Source: Collinsella aerofaciens (GTDB lineage Bacteria; Actinomycetota; Coriobacteriia; Coriobacteriales; Coriobacteriaceae). From it: DNA of 46,481 nt. The notes under the pieces are model-generated. The model searched no databases, was not told the DNA's origin, and was given only the letters and a program-made list of their open reading frames with translations. The stretch lies in NCBI RefSeq assembly GCF_028206995.1, contig NZ_JAQLFL010000002.1:237024-283504 (forward strand), read 5' to 3'. This document shows, in pieces, positions 1-6,890 of the stretch (positions are counted from its first letter, which is position 1; each line of letters starts with the position of its first letter). A program made the translations under genes and the position numbers.

Positions 1-135
1 GACATTTCCGCCCATTACCACGTGGAGGTCCCCGTCACGGAGATCGCCTACGCATACGACTACATCAATTCCCGGCATACCCCGCGCAGGCAGGCCACGC
101 TGAACGATGGGCCCGCGGCCCAGCAGGACGAGTGA
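1..135 (+). CDS. PRD-domain PTS transcriptional regulator, C-terminal end only
   Basis: The window opens inside a gene; frame 1 is open to TGA at 133-135 and gives the last 44 residues. The segment HYHVEVPVTEIAYAYDYINS resembles the end of a PTS regulation domain (PRD), in which a conserved histidine is phosphorylated by PTS proteins. Such domains occur in LevR-type sigma54 activators and LicR/BglG antiterminators. The next start codon, 36 bases on, belongs to a mannose-family PTS IIB gene, which fits a LevR-like regulator next to the PTS genes it controls. The family call rests on this short tail only, so the exact regulator type is open. Confidence 0.55.
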   Translation, partial: DISAHYHVEVPVTEIAYAYDYINSRHTPRRQATLNDGPAAQQDE

Positions 136-171
136 CGCGCCTCGCAAGCAAAGGAAGGAAGCCAACATCAC

Positions 172-294
172 ATGAGCATCATCGCCGCATGTATCGACAA
201 CCGCCTGCTACACGGCATAGTGGCAACCCAGCGGATACTGGAGCGAACGGCGAGCCGCTCGTCGGCCGGGAAGCAGTCAAAGGTGGCAAAGTAG
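172..294 (+). pseudogene. Truncated mannose/sorbose-family PTS IIB gene (5' stub)
   Basis: ATG at 172 follows a strong ribosome site (AAAGGAAGGAAG, about 150-161). The first residues, MSIIAACIDNRLLHGIVATQ, match the start of PTS mannose-family IIB proteins, whose motif is (A)RIDxRLIHGQV; the histidine of that motif is the phosphorylated residue. Here the usual Arg before Ile-Asp is Cys. After about residue 20 (near 235) the homology stops and the frame runs 20 more codons to TAG at 292-294. The rest of the ~160-residue protein is missing, replaced by an inverted piece of lysA. It is a broken gene with an intact translation start. Confidence 0.7.
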
Positions 295-545
295 TCGCGC
301 GGCTCCTCGGCGCAGCGGATGAGCTGGCCCGACCCGTCCGGACGCATCAGCACCTCGGCACGCTTGAGCCGGCCGTTGTAGTTGTAGCCCACCGAGAACC
401 CGTGCGCGCCCGCATCGTGGATGACGAGCAAGTCGCCCTCCTCCACTTCGGGCGGGCGCCGGTCGATAGCGAGCTTGTCGTTGTTCTCGCACAGCGACCC
501 CACCACGCCGTAGGTGTGCTCGGCAGCACCGCTATGCGGAACGCC
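238..545 (-). pseudogene. lysA: Diaminopimelate decarboxylase, 3' fragment
   Basis: On the minus strand one frame reads YGVVGSLCENND, then EEGDLLVIHDAGAHG, then GYNYNGRLKRAEVL and DYFATFDCFPADE. These are the C-terminal signatures of the PLP-dependent LysA family: the CESxD-like loop that contacts the substrate, and the GAYG/NYNG region. Only about the last 100 residues of a ~420-residue protein are present. The N-terminal barrel with the PLP lysine is absent and no start codon is supported. One end joins the PTS IIB stub near 235; the upstream end dissolves near 545. The fragment cannot be functional. The junction positions are estimates from where family similarity fades. Confidence 0.7.
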
Positions 546-664
546 CCGCGATCTCGACCGAGAGCACGTCGGAGAACGGGATGTCTAATTGCTGGGGCCT
601 GTCAGCTTGGGGCCTGCCGCCGCGGGTGTAGCCGGACTGCATGCGTTCGGCGCTGCTAGGCACG

Positions 665-811
665 ATGTCGGGCATCGCCGCGGGCAAGACGGCGGGTCTC
701 ACCGTGTTCGCCAAGCGCGAGGAGCGTTTTGGTTTTTCGCAAGCAAATGCGGACGAAATCATCGACCAGATTCCCGATCTGCTCAAACATGCAGGGCCCC
801 TATGTGTTTAA
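665..811 (+). pseudogene. HAD-family phosphatase, 3' fragment (beta-phosphoglucomutase-like)
   Basis: An open frame from 665 to TAA at 809-811 encodes 48 residues. SGIAAGKTAGLTVFAKR resembles the fourth HAD motif region (DSxxGIxAAxxAGM), and GFSQANADEIIDQIPDLL is a typical C-terminal end of subfamily IA HAD hydrolases such as beta-phosphoglucomutase. The catalytic N-terminal DxD motif and the cap domain are missing. The codons upstream carry a stop and no continuation of the family, so this is a gene tail left by the same rearrangement that truncated the PTS and lysA genes. The exact substrate class of the lost enzyme cannot be told. Confidence 0.55.
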
Positions 812-827
812 CCTCATTTTTCCGTGT

Positions 828-837
828 GCGGTAGAAT
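828..837 (+). promoter_or_regulatory. Putative promoter -10 of the GntR gene
   Basis: GCGGTAGAAT ends 41 bases before the GTG start at 879. TAGAAT differs from the -10 consensus at one base, and a weak TTAACC -35 lies about 18 bp upstream. The element resembles the extended -10 sequences in front of other genes of this window. Confidence 0.4.
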
Positions 838-878
838 GGAGTAGTTGAGATCGCGAACGCCTTAAAGGGAGAGTTTTT

Positions 879-1613
879 GTGGATACGCATCTGGATGGGG
901 ACTCTTCCGCCCCGCTGTATCAACAGGTGCTCGATTTGCTCAAGAGCGATATCGAACAGGGGACATATCCCGTTGACTCGCAGATTCCAACGGAACTTGA
1001 GCTTTCTAAGATGTACGGCGTGGGAAGGGTCACGGTTCGTCGCGCAATAGAGGAGCTTGTGGGCGAGGGGTATCTCACCAAGCGGCAGGGGCGTGGTACG
1101 TTTGTGACCGCGACAAAGATAATTCGCAAGGTGCATCAGAAGGACGATGTTCAGAGTTTTACCCAAGCATGCGCTGAAAACGGCATGAAGGCGGGCGCTC
1201 GCGTCGTTGCCCGCAAGACCGTTGCCGCCGATCGCGACCTCGCTTCTTTCTTTGGCTTGGATGAAGGCTCTGACCTCATCTTGGTCTCACGCGTGCGTAC
1301 CGCAGACGGCGTGCCGGTCCTGTTCGAGAACAACTACTATCCTGTTGACGGATTCGAATTTCTCAAAGATATCGGTCTCTCCAATTGCTCGATATTCGAG
1401 GCCGTGGGGGAGCGTACGGGTAGGTATCCCTGTTCATCCGATCCCTGCAGGCTAGAGATCGCCCGTGCGGGAATTGATACCGCCCGCGAGCTCAAGGTCC
1501 CAGTAGGGGAGCCGCTATTCTTCATGAACGCGGGCTTTCTCGATTCCAACGGAGAGCGCTTCTGCTATGGCAGGCAGTACTACGTGGGTTCGCGCTACAG
1601 CTTCGATATCTAG
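879..1613 (+). CDS. GntR/HutC-family transcriptional regulator with UTRA domain
   Basis: The 244-residue product has a winged helix-turn-helix at about residues 10-77 (PLYQQVLDLLKSDI, then VTVRRAIEELVGEGYL and RQGRGTFV), diagnostic of GntR. A UTRA ligand-binding domain follows from about 95 to 240. This is the HutC/FrlR type, which usually binds a sugar or amino-acid effector. GTG at 879 is chosen because AAAGGGAGAG lies 5-14 bases before it and the HTH starts right after. It stands directly upstream of and in line with the Amadori-product genes, so it is the likely local regulator, analogous to FrlR. The paired repeats at 1687-1757 are its likely operators. Whether it is repressor or activator cannot be read, but operators flanking the promoter favour repression. 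Confidence 0.9.
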   Translation: MDTHLDGDSSAPLYQQVLDLLKSDIEQGTYPVDSQIPTELELSKMYGVGRVTVRRAIEELVGEGYLTKRQGRGTFVTATKIIRKVHQKDDVQSFTQACAENGMKAGARVVARKTVAADRDLASFFGLDEGSDLILVSRVRTADGVPVLFENNYYPVDGFEFLKDIGLSNCSIFEAVGERTGRYPCSSDPCRLEIARAGIDTARELKVPVGEPLFFMNAGFLDSNGERFCYGRQYYVGSRYSFDI

Positions 1614-1686
1614 CGGCTCTGTCTCGCGCAGCGCTGTTCTCGCCATCGCCGCAACAGGTCCGTTTAGCGCGTAAAAGTTACCACTT

Positions 1687-1707
1687 ATAGAACAACCTAA
1701 TATGTTT
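1687..1707 (+). promoter_or_regulatory. Operator copy 1 (direct repeat, likely GntR site)
   Basis: ATAGAACAACCTAATATGTTT is repeated with two mismatches exactly 50 bp downstream (1737-1757). Each copy has a small internal dyad (ACA...TGT). This copy lies just upstream of the -35 box of the putative yfcC promoter. Binding by the adjacent GntR protein is inference. Confidence 0.6.
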
Positions 1708-1708
1708 C

Positions 1709-1737
1709 TTGACCGGCACCTTCATGCAGGTTATACA
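1709..1737 (+). promoter_or_regulatory. Putative sigma70-type promoter of the Amadori-product operon
   Basis: TTGACC (1709-1714) and TATACA (1732-1737) are separated by 17 bp, close to consensus. Initiation would fall near 1744, inside operator copy 2. The start codon of the first structural gene lies about 65 bases further on. Confidence 0.65.
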
Positions 1738-1757
1738 TAGGACAACCTAAGATGTTT
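1737..1757 (+). promoter_or_regulatory. Operator copy 2 (direct repeat, likely GntR site)
   Basis: ATAGGACAACCTAAGATGTTT matches copy 1 at 19 of 21 positions. It begins at the last base of the -10 box and covers the predicted transcription start, so occupancy should block RNA polymerase. The 50-bp spacing puts both copies on nearly the same face of the helix. Confidence 0.6.
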
Positions 1758-1811
1758 GCTTATACGTGAGGGTTTTTTGGCAAGCATCGTTGCTCTGACA
1801 GGAGGTTAAGA

Positions 1812-3275
1812 ATGTCGGATGCCAAACAGGAGAAGCCCAAGCGCAGATTCCATCTCCAGCTTCCCCATGTGTACACCATCGCGTTCATGCTGATTGTGTT
1901 CTTCGCGGTGCTCACATGGATCGTCCCATCGGGTCAGTTCGACCGTCAGACCATTCAGACGGCCGCGGGCGAGCGAGAAGTCGCCGTAGCCGGAACGTAC
2001 CAAGAAGTCGACAAGGTCTACACCGATTCGGAGACGGGGGAGACCGTCGATCTGCGACAGGGCATCGATGCCGTCCTGCAGGCTCCCGCCAAGGGCATCC
2101 AGGCTGCGGCCGATGTCGTCGCGTTCGTCCTGCTGATCGGCGGATCGTTCGCCATCGTCACCAAGACCAACGCCCTAAACGCCGGTATGAGCCGCGTGAT
2201 CAAGAAGTTGAAGAACAAGGACATCTTGATCATCCCCATCTCCATGGTCCTGCTCTCGATCTGCGGCACCACGTTCGGCATGTCCGAGGAGGCGCTGCCG
2301 TTCTACGCGATCTTCATCCCCATCATGCTGAGCATCGGGTATGACTCCATGACTGCATTCATCATCTGCTTCCTCGGCCCCAACCTTGGTTACTGCGCAT
2401 CCACTATCGATCCTTTCAACGTGCTGATCGCCCAGGGCGTTATCGGCATCGAGGGAAATCCCCAGCTTTGGCTCCGCGCCATCCTGTGGGCCATCTTCAC
2501 CGCCGCGGGCATTTTCTGGGCCATGCGCTACGCGCGCCGCGTCAAGCTCGATCCCAAGTCCTCCATCACCTATGAGGACGATAAGCAGAAGCGCATCGAG
2601 TTCTCTGTCACCGACGCCTCTATCGAAGAGGAGTTCACGCTTCGCCACGAGCTCGTCCTCATTGATTTCGCGGTCGGCATGGGCGTTATCGTGTGGGGCC
2701 TCGTTACCCAGGGCTGGTATATGGACGAGATCTCTATGGTGTTCCTGGCCATGGGCCTTCTTGCCGGCATACTCGGCGGCTTGGACGAGAAGACCATTGC
2801 GGAGGAGTTCGTCCGCGGAATCGCCGACTTCGCCTACGCAGCCTGCATCATCGGTATCGCCCGCGGCATCCTGGTCGTTGCAGAGGGCGGAATGATCATC
2901 GACTCTATTCTTAACTGGCTCGTCGGACTCCTTGCGGGCGCTCCGTCCTTCATCTATACCACCTTCATGTACATCGTCCTCGGCCTGCTTTCGCTGCTGG
3001 TTCCTTCCAGCTCCGGCCTCGCTGCACTCACCATGCCAGTCATGGGCCCGCTGACCGAGCTTATGGGTCTCAATCCCGAGGCTGCCGTCACCGCTCTGCA
3101 GTTCGCGAACCAGACCATCAACACCATCAGCCCCGTTGCGGGCATGACCGTCGCGGGTCTCGCCGTAGCGAAGATCTCCTTCGGGCAATGGTGGAAGACC
3201 ATCTGGAAGTTCTTTATCTTCATGGTCCTGTTCGGATTGGTCGCGACTACGATCTCCGGCCTACTGCCGATGTAG
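1812..3275 (+). CDS. YfcC/DcuC-family membrane transporter
   Basis: The 487-residue protein has the layout of the YfcC family (COG1288, C4-dicarboxylate anaerobic carrier fold). A cytoplasmic start is followed by a first helix (about 20-42, ending TWIVPSGQFDR). An external loop with VDLRQGIDAVLQAPAKGI leads to many further helices. A charged cytoplasmic loop lies near 250-275, and the conserved LVPSSSGLAALTMPVMGP sits in the second half. Family members move amino acids, peptides or carboxylates. AGGAGG stands 5 bases before ATG 1812. As first gene of the operon it is the likely importer of the glycated substrate, the position held by FrlA (an APC permease) in E. coli; that role is inference. 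The next gene starts 10 bases after the stop. Confidence 0.85.
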   Translation: MSDAKQEKPKRRFHLQLPHVYTIAFMLIVFFAVLTWIVPSGQFDRQTIQTAAGEREVAVAGTYQEVDKVYTDSETGETVDLRQGIDAVLQAPAKGIQAAADVVAFVLLIGGSFAIVTKTNALNAGMSRVIKKLKNKDILIIPISMVLLSICGTTFGMSEEALPFYAIFIPIMLSIGYDSMTAFIICFLGPNLGYCASTIDPFNVLIAQGVIGIEGNPQLWLRAILWAIFTAAGIFWAMRYARRVKLDPKSSITYEDDKQKRIEFSVTDASIEEEFTLRHELVLIDFAVGMGVIVWGLVTQGWYMDEISMVFLAMGLLAGILGGLDEKTIAEEFVRGIADFAYAACIIGIARGILVVAEGGMIIDSILNWLVGLLAGAPSFIYTTFMYIVLGLLSLLVPSSSGLAALTMPVMGPLTELMGLNPEAAVTALQFANQTINTISPVAGMTVAGLAVAKISFGQWWKTIWKFFIFMVLFGLVATTISGLLPM

Positions 3276-3285
3276 GAGGTGCCCG

Positions 3286-4848
3286 GTGTTTGATCGTTCG
3301 CTAGTATTGCTGTCCCGCAGCATCTTTACCGGCCTTTCCGATGAACCGATCGACGGATATGTTTCGATTCGCGGTAATCGCATCGAATCCGTGGGCGCCT
3401 CTGATCGGGCTGCCGAATATACTGCGCATGCGGACGAGGTTCGCGACCTTGGCTCCAGAACCGTCATGGCAGGCCTTGTCGACGTGCACACGTTCTTTAC
3501 CGGCTGGGTGCTCCGTCGCATCGGCGCCGATCTTATCGATGCGACCTCGGCAGATGATGTTTTCACCGCGATGTCGAATTGGAAGGAGGAGCGGCCCCAG
3601 GCCCCTATGGCGTTGGGCATGAACCTTCCGGAGACCCTTATGGGTGACGACTTGGTTGATATGTTGGACGAGAAGTTCTCATCCACGCCTGCCGTCGCCT
3701 TTACTGCCGGCGCGGAGACCTGCGTGCTCAACTCCGCCGCATCTGCGCGCTATGGTTTTACGTCCGAGGCTTGCTATGCCGAGATGATTTGGCACCTTAT
3801 GCGCGATTATCTACCTCTTCAGGAAGTCCGCGATGCGTATGGCGACTACATGACCATGCTTAACTCCCGTGGCGTCACCGCCATCAAGGAGATGTGCTTT
3901 GACGATTATTACGGATTTGCGGACGAGATGTATCGCCGCGAGCAGGAAGGCGAACTTACGGTTAGGGTCGACATGATGAGCCAGCCCGTCGGGCATGGAG
4001 CCGACCTTGATTACGCCTGCTCGGCGCGCGACCGCTTCCAAGGAGACTTCGTCAGGTTCTCCGGCTTCAATCGCATGACCGATCGCGGCGTGTGGTGCGG
4101 CCTGGCCGAGATGATCGATCCCTACGAGGAGGGGGCCGATGCGGGTGCCGGCGGAAAGACCGTGGTCGAGGAGCCCGAATGGGACCTCATCTCTCGCGAG
4201 CTGTCCGAGATCGATGCCCAGGGATTCCGCTACTCCCTGCATTGCCAGGGGGATGGGGCCGTTCGCAAGACGATCGACCTGTATGAGCGGCTACCGCGTG
4301 ATGAGTCGGGAAGGCTCGCTCGCAGGCATTCGATTACGGACCTTGAGAACTCCGATCCAGCTGACCTGGCGCGCATGGGCGCCATCGGCGGTATCTGCGA
4401 GGTCTATCCCCAGATCCTTACTCTTGATAAGCGCGAGGATTGCCTTTCGACCATGCGTCGCCAGATAGGAGAGAAGAGGCTCTCCCGCAGCTGGAACCGT
4501 CGCGCCATGGTGGATGGCGGATGTGTGCTGTGCTGCGGAACCGATCTTCCCCTCCTTATCCCGCATCTAGGAGATTCGATCTACAGCGCCTGCGGAGGGT
4601 ACTTCGCCGACGGTTTGGACGTCAACCCGCAGAATACCGTTAGCGTTGCCGAGCTGCTGCGGGCATGGACTGCCGGGGGTTCCTACGATCTGGTTCGCGA
4701 GAACGATTTCGGCACCCTCGAGGCGGGCAAGCTCGCGGACATCTGCGTTTTGGACCGCGATGTGTTTGCGGTGGACCCCAAAGATGCCAGAGACATCCAG
4801 GTCTCGCTCACGCTGAGCGATGGTCGGGTCGTGTACGAAGATTGCTAG
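3286..4848 (+). CDS. YtcJ-like amidohydrolase (Amidohydro_3 family)
   Basis: The product is 520 residues. It has an N-terminal beta-sandwich strand set (VSIRGNRIESVG), then GLVDVHTFF at about 64-71, HCQGDGAV near 319, RRHSITDLE near 348, CGTDLPL near 418, and a C-terminal GTLEAGKLADICVLDRDVF that closes the sandwich. This order is that of YtcJ/N-acyl amino-acid amidohydrolases, metal enzymes that cut amide bonds. The first metal motif is normally HxH; here it reads HTF, so the second histidine is replaced by Phe70. GTG 3286 is preceded by TAGGAGGTG. Within an Amadori operon it may release the fructosyl-amine from an acylated or peptide form, but this is only a guess from context. A catalytically altered enzyme is also possible. 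Confidence 0.8.
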   Translation: MFDRSLVLLSRSIFTGLSDEPIDGYVSIRGNRIESVGASDRAAEYTAHADEVRDLGSRTVMAGLVDVHTFFTGWVLRRIGADLIDATSADDVFTAMSNWKEERPQAPMALGMNLPETLMGDDLVDMLDEKFSSTPAVAFTAGAETCVLNSAASARYGFTSEACYAEMIWHLMRDYLPLQEVRDAYGDYMTMLNSRGVTAIKEMCFDDYYGFADEMYRREQEGELTVRVDMMSQPVGHGADLDYACSARDRFQGDFVRFSGFNRMTDRGVWCGLAEMIDPYEEGADAGAGGKTVVEEPEWDLISRELSEIDAQGFRYSLHCQGDGAVRKTIDLYERLPRDESGRLARRHSITDLENSDPADLARMGAIGGICEVYPQILTLDKREDCLSTMRRQIGEKRLSRSWNRRAMVDGGCVLCCGTDLPLLIPHLGDSIYSACGGYFADGLDVNPQNTVSVAELLRAWTAGGSYDLVRENDFGTLEAGKLADICVLDRDVFAVDPKDARDIQVSLTLSDGRVVYEDC

Positions 4849-4856
4849 GAGAGGAG

Positions 4857-5723
4857 ATGCCCAGCATGGATTTAAACGCTTCCGCGCCCCGCCTGCGTCG
4901 CGAGCAGGTCGCCGGCATGAACATTCACTACATCATGTGGTCGCTCGATTATTTCCTTGATGTTCAGCAGCGCCTTGGCTTCAAAACCATCGAGCTTTGG
5001 GCGGCCGAGCCGCACGTGACGCTGGACCACACGGGGTATTTCGAGGCCGACAAGCTTCGCCGCAAGATCGAGTCCCGCGGACTCTCCGGGAGCTCCCTGT
5101 GCCCGGAGAACGTGGTGTATCCGTGGCAGTACGCTGCCAGAAAGCCCCTCCACGCGCAGCGGAGCCTCGCTTACTTCAAGCACGGCATCGAGCTCGCCGA
5201 GGTGCTCGGCGCCCCGTATATGTCCATCAACTCCGGTTGGGGCGATTGGGACGAGGACCGCGAGGAAGCTTGGAAGCGCTCTGCCGAGCACTTGGCGATT
5301 CTTGCGGACTATGCCGGCGAGCACGGCGTGACCCTCTGCATGGAGAGCCTGAGGCCGGAAGAGAGCAACTTGGTGGTTACACTCGCGGATGCCAGGCGCA
5401 TGCTTGACCAAGTAGCCAACCCGCACCTTACTCCAATGGTGGACACTACTGCTATGGGAGTCGCCGGCGAGAGCCTTGAAGAGTGGTTTGCCGAGTTTGG
5501 CGATGGTGCCATAAGGAACATGCACTTCATTGATGGCGACCCATACGGCCATCTGGTTTGGGGCGATGGAAAGCACAGCATGGACGATTTCGTGCGTGTC
5601 CTCAACGCGCATGGGTTCGAGGGCTATCTTGGCCAGGAGATCACCGATGGAAGGTATTTCGATGATCCCGCAGCAGCGGACCGGCGCAACATGGACGCCT
5701 TCGAGAGGTATTTTGTCGACTAG
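4857..5723 (+). CDS. frlC: FrlC-like fructosamine 3-epimerase (TIM-barrel isomerase)
   Basis: The 288-residue protein belongs to the sugar phosphate isomerase/epimerase (AP-endonuclease 2) barrel family. Metal ligands expected from the family are visible in MESLRPEESN (Glu about 163), MVDTTAMG (Asp about 196), MHFIDGD (His about 223) and GYLGQEITD (Glu about 261). The segment PENVVYPWQYA, the ESNLVV stretch and HLVWGDGKHSM match the order of features in E. coli FrlC, which interconverts fructoselysine and psicoselysine. ATG 4857 is preferred because AGGAGAGG precedes it; the frame is open further upstream inside the previous gene, which is coincidence. ATG 4866 is an alternative. Neighbouring deglycase and kinase genes support the assignment; the actual amine partner of the sugar is not known. 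Confidence 0.8.
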   Translation: MPSMDLNASAPRLRREQVAGMNIHYIMWSLDYFLDVQQRLGFKTIELWAAEPHVTLDHTGYFEADKLRRKIESRGLSGSSLCPENVVYPWQYAARKPLHAQRSLAYFKHGIELAEVLGAPYMSINSGWGDWDEDREEAWKRSAEHLAILADYAGEHGVTLCMESLRPEESNLVVTLADARRMLDQVANPHLTPMVDTTAMGVAGESLEEWFAEFGDGAIRNMHFIDGDPYGHLVWGDGKHSMDDFVRVLNAHGFEGYLGQEITDGRYFDDPAAADRRNMDAFERYFVD

Positions 5724-5729
5724 CGCGTA

Positions 5730-5802
5730 GCCCCCATTCGCGTGGGGCAGTCAACACGCTTGACGAGAAGACTTGCAGTAAACGTTGGCGGATTCGTCCG
5801 CC
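5730..5802 (+). other. Two intercistronic hairpins between frlC and frlB
   Basis: GCCCC/GGGGC pairs at 5730-5734 and 5744-5748. GGCGGA-TTCG-TCCGCC at 5787-5802 is a perfect 6-bp stem with a UUCG tetraloop, ending 8 bases before the frlB ribosome site. Neither has a T tract, so they look like mRNA stability or processing elements, not terminators. Confidence 0.5.
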
Positions 5803-5823
5803 GTATCGAAAGGAAGAATAACA

Positions 5824-6792
5824 ATGAACGCATATGATCTCATCGCCGACGCAATCGCCGAAAAGGGCGGTTTCGATAGCGTCTTCTGGGTTGCCTGCGG
5901 CGGCTCCCTCATCGACCTGCTGCCCGCCCATGAGCTGCTTAAGCGCGAGGCGACTACGTTTGCCAGTGAGGCGTATACCGCCCGCGAGTTCGATATCATG
6001 CGTCCCAAGCGCCTGGGCGAAAAGTCCCTTGTTATCGCTTGCAGCCACTCCGGCAACACTCCCGAGGTAATCGATGCGTGCTCGATCGCCAAGGCGGCGG
6101 GCGCAACCGTTATCGCACAGACCGACAACGCCGGCTCCGGCATCGATAACGGTGAGTGGACGTGCTGGGTATATCCGTGGGGCGAGGGAGTTCCGCAGGC
6201 GGAGGTACCCGCCGGCATCTCTTTGGCTCTCGCTGCCGAGCTCTTGGATCAGCAGGAAGGTTATGCTGACCTTGCCGATATGTACGAAGGCATCGCCAAG
6301 ATGGACCGGATCCTGCCTGCGGCTCGCGAGAAGGTCAACGCCGAACTTTGCGACCGTTTCGCTGCCCTGTGCCAGGACCACAAGTTCCTGTATATCTTGG
6401 GATCCGGTCCCGTGTTTAGCCAGACCTATGGCTTCGCTATCTGCTCGCTTATGGAGATGCAGTGGCAGAGCTGCGCCTATATCCACTCCGGCGAGTACTT
6501 CCACGGCCCCTTCGAGGTGACCGAGCCCGGAGTCTTCTACTTCCTGCAGATGTCTTCCAGTGAGTGCCGAGCCATGGATGAGCGCGCCCTCGCATTCCTC
6601 GAGACCCATACCGACACTCTTATGGTGCTCGACGCCATGGAGTACGGCATGGACCAAGTACCGGCAAGCGTTCGCGCGTTCCTTGATCCAATCCTGTTCT
6701 ACGCGATGAACTGTGAGCTGCGCTCCGCTCGCGGCAAGGTGTTCGACCATCACCCGGACGTGCGTCGTTACATGGGCATCGAGAAGTACTAG
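5824..6792 (+). CDS. frlB: FrlB-like fructosamine-6-phosphate deglycase (SIS domains)
   Basis: The 322-residue protein has two sugar isomerase (SIS) domains. The first contains VACGGSLIDLL (about 25-34) and ACSHSGNTPEVIDA, which bind the sugar phosphate. The second contains ILGSGPVFSQTYG and IHSGEYFHGPFEVTEPG. The end, HHPDVRRYMGIEKY, parallels the HNPDERRYYG...EY end of E. coli FrlB. FrlB converts fructoselysine 6-phosphate plus water to glucose 6-phosphate and lysine. ATG 5824 is chosen over upstream GTG 5785 because AAAGGAAG lies 8 bases before it and homology begins there. Its position between epimerase and kinase genes matches the frl pathway. A relative acting on other Amadori amines (as in glucosamine-type or fructose-asparagine deglycases) cannot be excluded. 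Confidence 0.85.
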   Translation: MNAYDLIADAIAEKGGFDSVFWVACGGSLIDLLPAHELLKREATTFASEAYTAREFDIMRPKRLGEKSLVIACSHSGNTPEVIDACSIAKAAGATVIAQTDNAGSGIDNGEWTCWVYPWGEGVPQAEVPAGISLALAAELLDQQEGYADLADMYEGIAKMDRILPAAREKVNAELCDRFAALCQDHKFLYILGSGPVFSQTYGFAICSLMEMQWQSCAYIHSGEYFHGPFEVTEPGVFYFLQMSSSECRAMDERALAFLETHTDTLMVLDAMEYGMDQVPASVRAFLDPILFYAMNCELRSARGKVFDHHPDVRRYMGIEKY

Positions 6793-6852
6793 CGATTTTA
6801 GAACGGGGCGCGAAGCGCGTTGAGACGTGCGAATCCTCGCGCCTCTTCTGCT

Positions 6853-6868
6853 CGCCGTAGCCACGGCG
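6853..6868 (+). other. Intercistronic hairpin between frlB and frlD
   Basis: CGCCGT-AGCC-ACGGCG forms a perfect 6-bp stem with a 4-base loop, 14 bases before the frlD ribosome site. There is no T tract. It resembles the hairpin at 5787-5802 in position. Confidence 0.4.
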
Positions 6869-6890
6869 GTTTACCTGAATGGAGATAACC

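Noticed and set aside
238..545. lysA as a working gene
   Set aside because: Only the C-terminal quarter is present; the PLP-binding lysine region and a start codon are missing.
2175..3188. A 337-codon minus-strand frame inside the YfcC gene
   Set aside because: It is rich in Asp, Gly and His with no domain, and the sense strand encodes a clear membrane transporter.
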